Positions 57,423 to 64,000 of a DNA stretch of 64,000 bases are shown piece by piece; the first letter of the stretch is position 1; every line of letters starts with the position of its first letter. This DNA comes from Neopestalotiopsis rosae (taxonomy: Eukaryota > Ascomycota > Sordariomycetes > Amphisphaeriales > Sporocadaceae): the NCBI GenBank assembly GCA_023078685.1, contig JALGAS010000007.1:3348001-3412000 (forward strand), read 5' to 3'. The notes under the pieces are model-generated. The model was not told the origin of the DNA and searched no databases. It worked only from the letters and a program-made list of their open reading frames with translations. The position numbers were made by a program, and so were the translations under genes.

Positions 57423-58161
57423 CTTGGCTTGAGCTGAGGTACAGAAATAAATCAACGAAGTGCGGTCGAATTATTGTATCATGACGATGGCCGGCAGAAT
57501 GTCGATGCTGAACTCGAAAAGGAGCTTAGCAAATCTACAGAAGCGAGGCACATCGTTAATCTTGACGATCTTCCTGATTTACTACATATGCTTATGAGAT
57601 GAAGTGACAATTGGCGGCTTCTTCGTAAGCGAGCTTTGCCGTCAGTCCCGTTAGGCGAGAGGTACTTTGGGCGATGATTACTCGAATAATGCAACCGGTC
57701 ATAGATGTTCCGATTTCCCTCACACAATTAGCTAAATCGTTCCTCGCCTATATTTGCCTGGCTCACCGGAACGGACCGTGCCGAAGAGGCATGTCTGATG
57801 GCGGCATATGAAGCCATAAATCAGGAAGCAGAGTCCGTAGCCAGTCTCGCTTATGTATGTGTGCGCCTCCTTGGCTGCATGCAGGGCGACCAGCAGGCCT
57901 GTCTCAGTTTTGACAATGTCACGGGGCTTACGTACAAGCACCACTTTTCAGTCATCATGACTATTGATAAAGGGACTGCTAAACAATTTCTATGATCCAT
58001 TACACCTACGTCATGTGTTACACGCGAGTGTGTGACGCGATGGATGAATTCTGGCGCAATGTAATGCGAGACCCCAGCTGAATAGAAATATTGTGTGGCC
58101 AGGACTCTCCTGTAGGCACTTCTCTCGAGTTCTATACCCAGTAAACCTACTTCGACACGCT
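57423..58161. other. Intergenic, no gene seen
   Basis: 740 nt upstream of the ammonia-lyase start. The lyase frame is open upstream to 58093 without an ATG. Nothing else recognised. Confidence 0.4.
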
Positions 58162-59712
58162 ATGAATATGAGAGAAATACATATTCCTGGAGATATCACG
58201 ACAGCAATGTTGCTGGAAATCTACGAAGGTACCGGGATACTCGTCCTAGACTATCACCAACTTGAGCCGCGCCTCCGGTTTGCAGCTGACTGTGTCACCG
58301 GATCCATCACAAATGGCACTCAAGCATACTATGCCATGACTACGGGAGTCGGGAAACTGGCCAGCATCCGAATAGCTGCTGGAGATGCAGAGAAGCTTCA
58401 GAGGAATCTCATCCTTTCCCATTGCTGTGGGGTTGGCTCTCCGCTTCCTGATGAGATCGTGCGACTCGTCATGTCTCTCAAGATCATATCCCTCAGTCAA
58501 GGAGCTTCTGGCGTGCGGCCTGAAGTCGTCAAACTTTTAGTAACAATGCTGAACAAGAATATACTACCGATCATCCCAGAAAAGGGTTCAGTAGGGGCTT
58601 CAGGCGATCTAGCTCCCCTGTCTCACATGGTTGCCGCAATGATGGGTGAAGGCGTAGTCAAGATAGAGGGAAGTCAGACCGTCCCAGCGACCAAAGCTCT
58701 CCAGGCAATTGGGATGTTACCTTTAACACTCAAGGCAAAAGAAGGCGTGGCTCTCATCAACGGTACCCAGGTTTCGACAGCCATTGCTCTTGCTGGGCTC
58801 TTCCGTGCTCATCGAGGACTCGTTTCTTCAGTCATCTCGGGGGCTCTGTCGACTGATGCTGCTATGGGGTCAACGTCACCCTTTCACCCTGAGATCCATA
58901 CCCTTCGCGGTCACAAGAGTCAGATAGACGTCGCTTTTGCGTTATACGCACTCCTCGAGGGGTCTGAAATACGGGCTAGCCACTTGACAGGAGACGAACG
59001 CATCCAAGATCCTTACTGTCTCCGCTGCCAACCCCAAATCGTGGGCGCGTGTTTAGGCATGCTTCGCCAAGCATCGGACACGCTGCGAGTAGAGGCGACC
59101 GGAGTGACCGACAATCCCTTGGTCTTGTCAGATGGAACAATCATCTCGGGAGGCAACTTCCATGCCGAGCCCGTCGCCTTCGCCGCGGACCAGATCGCCA
59201 TGGCCGTGTGCGAGATTGGCGCCGTCGCACAACGCCGTGTGGCCCTGCTCATGGATCCCAGTCTGAGCTACGGTCTCCCGGCCTTTTTGACACCGGAACC
59301 AGGCGTCCACTCGGGATTCATGACGGCCGAGGTCACCACGGCGGCACTCATGTCCGAGAACAAGCAAATGTCGCACCCGGCGTCGGTTGATTCCACGCCC
59401 ACATCGGCGAACCAAGAGGATCATGTTTCCATGGCTTGTCACGGAGCCAGACGTCTTTTGCCAATGGCGGATAATCTTTTTAACATTATCGGCATTGAGG
59501 CACTAGTTGCCACTCAGGGAATCGACTTTCGACAACCATTGAAGACGGGCGATTTTCTAAAGTCTGCATACCGTCTAATTCGTGAGGCAGTTCCACGACT
59601 AGTCGAAGATCGTTACATGGCCGATGACCTGGCGACAGCCGCGAATGTTGTCTCTTCAGGTAGTCTTGCGATGTCCATTGAAGCGACGGTTCGAGACAGA
59701 CTAGAGATATAA
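58162..59712 (+). CDS. MIO-dependent ammonia-lyase, histidine ammonia-lyase-like
   Basis: Single exon of 516 residues from ATG 58162. The autocatalytic MIO triad Ala146-Ser147-Gly148 lies in [15 protein letters not shown]. Other landmarks are [19 protein letters not shown] (loop Tyr), [64 protein letters not shown] and [13 protein letters not shown]. The SH in the LILSHCCG segment is the histidine-lyase pattern, rather than the FL/HL of plant and fungal PAL/TAL, and the 516-residue length is close to bacterial HutH (about 510) and shorter than fungal PAL (about 700). It lacks introns. Expected product: urocanate or a cinnamate-type acid plus ammonia. No urocanase is nearby, so its substrate is open; it may have been acquired from bacteria. 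Confidence 0.9.
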   Translation: MNMREIHIPGDITTAMLLEIYEGTGILVLDYHQLEPRLRFAADCVTGSITNGTQAYYAMTTGVGKLASIRIAAGDAEKLQRNLILSHCCGVGSPLPDEIVRLVMSLKIISLSQGASGVRPEVVKLLVTMLNKNILPIIPEKGSVGASGDLAPLSHMVAAMMGEGVVKIEGSQTVPATKALQAIGMLPLTLKAKEGVALINGTQVSTAIALAGLFRAHRGLVSSVISGALSTDAAMGSTSPFHPEIHTLRGHKSQIDVAFALYALLEGSEIRASHLTGDERIQDPYCLRCQPQIVGACLGMLRQASDTLRVEATGVTDNPLVLSDGTIISGGNFHAEPVAFAADQIAMAVCEIGAVAQRRVALLMDPSLSYGLPAFLTPEPGVHSGFMTAEVTTAALMSENKQMSHPASVDSTPTSANQEDHVSMACHGARRLLPMADNLFNIIGIEALVATQGIDFRQPLKTGDFLKSAYRLIREAVPRLVEDRYMADDLATAANVVSSGSLAMSIEATVRDRLEI

Positions 59713-59797
59713 TATGCTTTGGCTTTACTTGTAGACAAGTGCTTGTTACATTGCAGGTATGGCTATTAGGCACATATAATACATTTACCGAAACCGC

Positions 59798-60904
59798 TTA
59801 AAAGTTCTCCATGCTCACGCCAACGCTTTTAGAGTGAGCTAGCTCTAGCAATGCCTTTCCAATCGCAATGTCCATGACACCAACACCGACACTCTTGTAA
59901 ATGACGAATCCTGACTCGAGCCACTCTGTCTGAGCTGGACTCAATTTACCCTCTTCGAAAATATTGCCAACCTCGAGCATCTTCTTGGGGTCTATGCCCG
60001 CACTGACCAGCTCTCCAGCCTCCTGCAAGCATCCATCACGACTGTCGACACTAATATGACCTCCCCAGACCTGTGTCGCAAATGAGCCCGAGGGGTCAAC
60101 AATGTCCTTGAGAAGTTCTGGGTCGATCTCAGCCATATCTAGGCGATACGAGCCAATGGCGGAGATGAATCGAGTCTTTTTCCTTGCCGCTTCAGAAGAG
60201 AGAAAGGCGGCAGGAAACAGAGGCTGCGTGGACGGAGTAGTGCAGAACAGAGCATCTGCCTCTTGCACAAGGTTTTGGAGGTCATCAGTTCCGTCATTGA
60301 AGGCCTTTAGGCTAACGTGCGAAGGCCAAGGGGCTTCAGCCTCGCTACAGAGATCATCGAACAATGCCTGTGTTCTTTTTTGTGATCGGTTGACGACCGT
60401 AATGTTCTTGATCTTATCGCCCTGGAGGATGATGGCCAAGCGAATGTGCCAAAGTGCTTGCTTTCCAGCTCCAAAGACGACAATGTTTTGTACGTTCTTC
60501 CGCAGTCTGAAGAGGAGCATGGAACCCAGCGCCGTACGGAATGCGGTAAGCTCGGCGGCGTTGAGCACGCCAATAGCTTGGCCCTCGGCGTCGCAAAGAG
60601 TGAGGGCACTCCGCAGCGCAGGCGGTGGAGCTACGTTGGGGTCGGAGCTGGTCAGTTTAGATGCCGGCGCGATGCCGACAATCTTGACGCCGATCGACTG
60701 TTCAGTCGTGGCTGGCATGAATAAACTGACTTGGCCATCGGGTCGAGAGACTACAGCACGGTGAGGCTGGTACTGCTGCTCGCCTTGGCATGAGTAGCTG
60801 ACCAATGCATTCTGAAGTGCCTTAACGAGGGTGGAGGTGTCACTCTGAGTGAGTGTCCTGAGTATTTGCTTGACATCGTTATCTGAGAGGACTGTAAAGG
60901 TCAT
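59798..60904 (-). CDS. Ornithine cyclodeaminase/mu-crystallin family protein
   Basis: Single exon of 368 residues from ATG 60904. NAD(P)-dependent family that cyclises ornithine to proline or reduces ketimines. YQPHRAVVSRPDGQVSLFMPA and GVKIVGIAP form the substrate lobe with the Arg and Lys expected. LNAAELTAFRTALGSML and NIVVFGAGKQALWHIRLAI give the cofactor-binding fold. ISVDSRDGCLQEAGEL and ESGFVIYKSVGVGVMDIA are standard C-terminal signatures. The stops of this gene and the ammonia-lyase face each other at only 85 nt. Substrate is not deducible; it may act on imines from amino-acid metabolism. Confidence 0.9.
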   Translation of the reverse strand: MTFTVLSDNDVKQILRTLTQSDTSTLVKALQNALVSYSCQGEQQYQPHRAVVSRPDGQVSLFMPATTEQSIGVKIVGIAPASKLTSSDPNVAPPPALRSALTLCDAEGQAIGVLNAAELTAFRTALGSMLLFRLRKNVQNIVVFGAGKQALWHIRLAIILQGDKIKNITVVNRSQKRTQALFDDLCSEAEAPWPSHVSLKAFNDGTDDLQNLVQEADALFCTTPSTQPLFPAAFLSSEAARKKTRFISAIGSYRLDMAEIDPELLKDIVDPSGSFATQVWGGHISVDSRDGCLQEAGELVSAGIDPKKMLEVGNIFEEGKLSPAQTEWLESGFVIYKSVGVGVMDIAIGKALLELAHSKSVGVSMENF

Positions 60905-63900
60905 TGTTTCGGATTTATGATTGAAAGGCCCCAATGTATTATTGTGTGTGATCTTTGTTCAAGTCTGATAGTATACTTTTTATCTGAAGTTTTCTTACCT
61001 TTAAGAAGTGCTTATTAGGAGGTTCTTTATGGAAGCTTTACGCGGAGAACGACGGACATGTGGGGCCACGCCGATGACCACCGCCGAGCTCGGAACATAC
61101 GACCGATGAGCCGAGTATCATGTCTCGCAGGCTCTCCAAACCGTACCCGGATCTCAGATAAGCTATGAGAAGATCAAGAAGATCGAATGCAAAGCTTGAG
61201 CGTGGGCCGCGCGTAGATTTTGCCAATCGAGCGTGAGTTTGACAACATCTTAGAAGCATCTTAGGACATCCAAAGCCCCACAGAGGATCAATCGAGGAGC
61301 AGAGCAGATCTGGCTAAGGCTGTCAATTGCCCGTCGGCAATCTGCAATCTCATGAAGTAATAAGTCACTATATATATTCATTCATACATACCATGGACCT
61401 CGCTCTTGTTCCCCATTGTTTGTCGGCCTGCAGTCTTGCATCCATTAGGATTCCACAGAATCAATTTTCCGTCTGCATCAGGATCTATTCGTGTACCGTA
61501 GGTATTATAGAGAGTGGCCGACTTGCACCTTGGCTTACGCTGAGTTGTAGGTGGCATATTCGCAGCCCAATGAACAGAAATCCAGTCTCGAGGATGGCTG
61601 TTGAAATGAGTTATCTGGCTGCAGTACCTTGTGACATGGGATTAAACGGGGATGTTGAGAAAGGAGTAGTTCTTGATATGCGCATCTTTCTCAAGCAAGT
61701 ATGGCGTAGTAGATCACTTCAATGAGGCCATCTTGCCAAAATAGATGACCGTTGACAGCAGACCGCAAGTGAGCTAAATAGATTCAGCAACGTATGAGTC
61801 TCCGTGTATAGCTGAGGTCGCTAAATGGAAACGGTTATACAATGAATGTTCGTCAGACTGGATGTCGGCAAGGAGCCAGATCGTGCATCGGGTACCGTAC
61901 GTCCGGGACCGGCAGACTGCCATAATTCCGGTCCACCGGGCCGGCGGATATGATGTCGGTCCTTCATGTTGCAGAGACATTGGCAGAACGAGGCGGCCTC
62001 GTCAAAGGATTGTCATTCGAGATCCACTGTTACAGAGAAAGGTATTGGATGTGTAATTTTGACATTGCATTGCCGCCGTCCCCAGAGTGATTTCGCATGT
62101 GGAATGACGGTATGTTAGGCCACTGCTTCATCCATACAAAGATTTTAGCTTTTGCATACTCCCCAGTTCCCCAGATTTGTCCCTGCGTATGACTCGACCA
62201 ACGAGATGACAACGGTTTCTTGATGCAATAGTCTTGATTGGCTACTTCGGGGGTGCTCATCATACAAACGGGCTCTATTGATTGGATGGCATATAATATC
62301 TCTGCATTGAATCATGGTTCCACATTCGTCGCATTGTCTTAGACCAGCCCTATATTGACGAACAATCTGTGATGAAGCCTGACCTTGCGGCACTTTGATG
62401 ATGACCAAAATGAATTTCTCAATATGGCCAAACACGAGGATTTAAGGAAAGCAAGAGGCCATTCGTATCGCATCAGTTCAAAGTACCCGAGAATCGCAGT
62501 ATAATGAGGTTATACTAGTCACACTTCTTGTAGAGGGACCATGGCAGGTTATAGTCATGCTGGTCCAAGCAAGTCCAAGCAAGACGAATCGTGGCCCGTA
62601 TAGCCACAAATCGGCTGAAGCTGAAAATCAACTTACAATCAACTATACGACCATGAGGCATATTCTTTCGATTTCTGATGTACTTCAAGAAGCAATTGTT
62701 GAGTATCAAAAACGGAGGGGTCAAAATCATACTTACTAGTCCGCGTGGGGGTCAACCCTAGCAGGTCACGACAAAACACGACTTCTTGGCGTTGGCGGTG
62801 CTCCCTTTCCACGACATTTCACGTATTACACCAGTCTCACCATGTCCAAAAAGTTACTCATCCAATTCGGGTGTGCCGATGCAGATGTCAGATGTTTCTT
62901 TCTGAAAATTCCCGCGTAATCCGGAGCGGAGACGTAGAAAACCCTGTAGATCTCCTGACCATAGGCAGGTACCGGCCGACATTCTCAGCCCTACGTAATG
63001 CGACCAGGGCGAGCAGGGCACCGGGGTCTTTGGAGGCGAGTAATTAGATAAGCTGTGGACCGTGCCAGTGACTTGCAATGTTGCTGCTGCGTAGCTCTCA
63101 ACAAGTCTTACAGTCTTGCGCCTTGCAAATAACAAAAGTTTCAATGCAACCATCACGTCGTGGTTCCTTGAGCGCGATTAGTAATATCAACGCGCCCTTT
63201 GGAGCTTCCGGAGATGACAGTTCTCGATGCATCCATCACTTTGTCGGCGGTAGCGGTTGTCCTTAGCGGTGTTGATAGAAACTAATGTAGACACGCCAGA
63301 CACGCCCAGACGTTCTCGACTGCAATTGGCCGTGACAGCACTTCGGTCCTTTTCCTGATTGACCCAGTCTTGTCGCCGCACATGGTCCGTAATCGAGTTG
63401 CATTGACTTGCGAGCTCGGCGGACCATGGACACAGTTGCTGGGCAGCCTGGCAAACCCGGATGGGTTGCAGACCTGATCTTGACTCATTATGGTCGTTGC
63501 CCGATGGAAGGCCGATAGCGACTGTGGCAGCTCCAACGATTGTTGGATGCCCAACACAACGACCAGACACGCACTGTCTGGAGAGAGAGGACAGAAAGCG
63601 GTAGGTATCGTAGAAGAGGAGACCTCGAGTCTCTTGACTTTCCGTGTTTGTCTTTTCTCTATTGGAAAGCAAAGCAAAGGGCCGAAGAAGAGGATCTTGT
63701 GTGGTGCAAGACGTGTAGCATGTCGGACTTGGCGAAGGGCCCGGGTGTAGGCAGGTAGGCGAGTGCGGAAGATAAGCTTTGGTTGTCCGGGATTTGAGGC
63801 CGTCACGAAACGTTCCGGACAACGTAAGACATCACAACGACGAAGAAAAAAGCCGGGCCAGAAAAACAATGCGATGTCTGCCCATTGATATACCCGAGCA

Positions 63901-64000
63901 TATGGCACTGGGTCTGATTTAGATACGGAATACCTACCCGAGCTATTCTCGGGTCGAATCGTTTTACTTTTCGTCCTGGAAGAACCGAGATTCCGCAAGG
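60905..64000. other. 3.1-kb right-end stretch without a supported gene
   Basis: Many short overlapping frames in all phases. Near 63187-63998 two minus-strand frames are open for over 200 codons each, but neither shows a known domain, a consistent start or splice signals linking them. A gene continuing beyond the window cannot be ruled out there. Confidence 0.45.

Noticed and set aside
58162..59712. Phenylalanine ammonia-lyase call for the MIO enzyme
   Set aside because: Length and the SH pattern before CCGVG fit histidine ammonia-lyase better than fungal PAL; substrate left open.
63187..63998. Two long overlapping minus-strand open frames at the right end
   Set aside because: No domain, no ATG-led start that fits, and no splice signals; frame openness in GC-rich sequence alone is not enough. 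It could be part of a gene beyond the window, but this cannot be shown.

Overview
This is 64 kb of nuclear DNA from a filamentous ascomycete, most likely a sordariomycete and possibly Hypocreales. The class is an inference from gene content. The evidence for a filamentous ascomycete is short spliceosomal introns of about 45-155 nt, many with GTAAGT/GTATGT-like donors and CTAAC/CTGAC branch points. It also includes Zn(II)2Cys6 regulators, a secreted GH15-CBM20 glucoamylase, a WSC-domain protein, a fungal P450 and qut/qa-type quinate genes. Exon joins were worked out by hand from reading phase and splice motifs, so individual splice sites carry some uncertainty.

Left part (1-38 kb), mixed accessory and housekeeping genes: a class II aldolase/adducin-domain gene cut by the window edge; a Zn2Cys6 regulator; an NmrA-like oxidoreductase; a tandemly duplicated HXXEE membrane protein with an in-frame stop at the repeat junction; a multi-pass membrane protein (DUF3112-like); a second Zn2Cys6 regulator; mitochondrial succinyl-CoA ligase beta subunit; a two-TM unknown protein; a small spliced 93-residue gene; a fructosamine-kinase-like gene; a nicotinamide riboside kinase-like gene; glucoamylase; a 15-bp minisatellite; the SART-1/Snu66 tri-snRNP protein; GH36 alpha-galactosidase; a PPxY protein; an unknown Ser/Arg-rich protein; a cytochrome P450; and a WSC-domain secreted protein.

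Right part (39.5-61 kb), a dense metabolic cluster centred on quinate/shikimate and hydroxyquinol catabolism. It has an FAD-linked oxidase, a SnoaL-like protein, quinate/shikimate dehydrogenase (QutB-like), maleylacetate reductase, hydroxyquinol/catechol 1,2-dioxygenase, a second shikimate-dehydrogenase-like protein, a QutA-like Zn2Cys6 activator, a divergent QutR-like trifunctional AROM-derived repressor with apparently destroyed dehydroquinase residues, 3-dehydroshikimate dehydratase, a double GFA-domain protein, a histidine/aromatic ammonia-lyase and an ornithine-cyclodeaminase-like protein. Read together: quinate/shikimate is oxidised to dehydroquinate/dehydroshikimate, dehydrated to protocatechuate, and (through a decarboxylating hydroxylase not seen here) reaches hydroxyquinol, then maleylacetate and 3-oxoadipate. 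The local activator/repressor pair would control it. The ammonia-lyase, cyclodeaminase and GFA genes may extend this cluster or may only be neighbours.

The last 3 kb (60.9-64 kb) and 37.7-39.5 kb hold no gene I can support.
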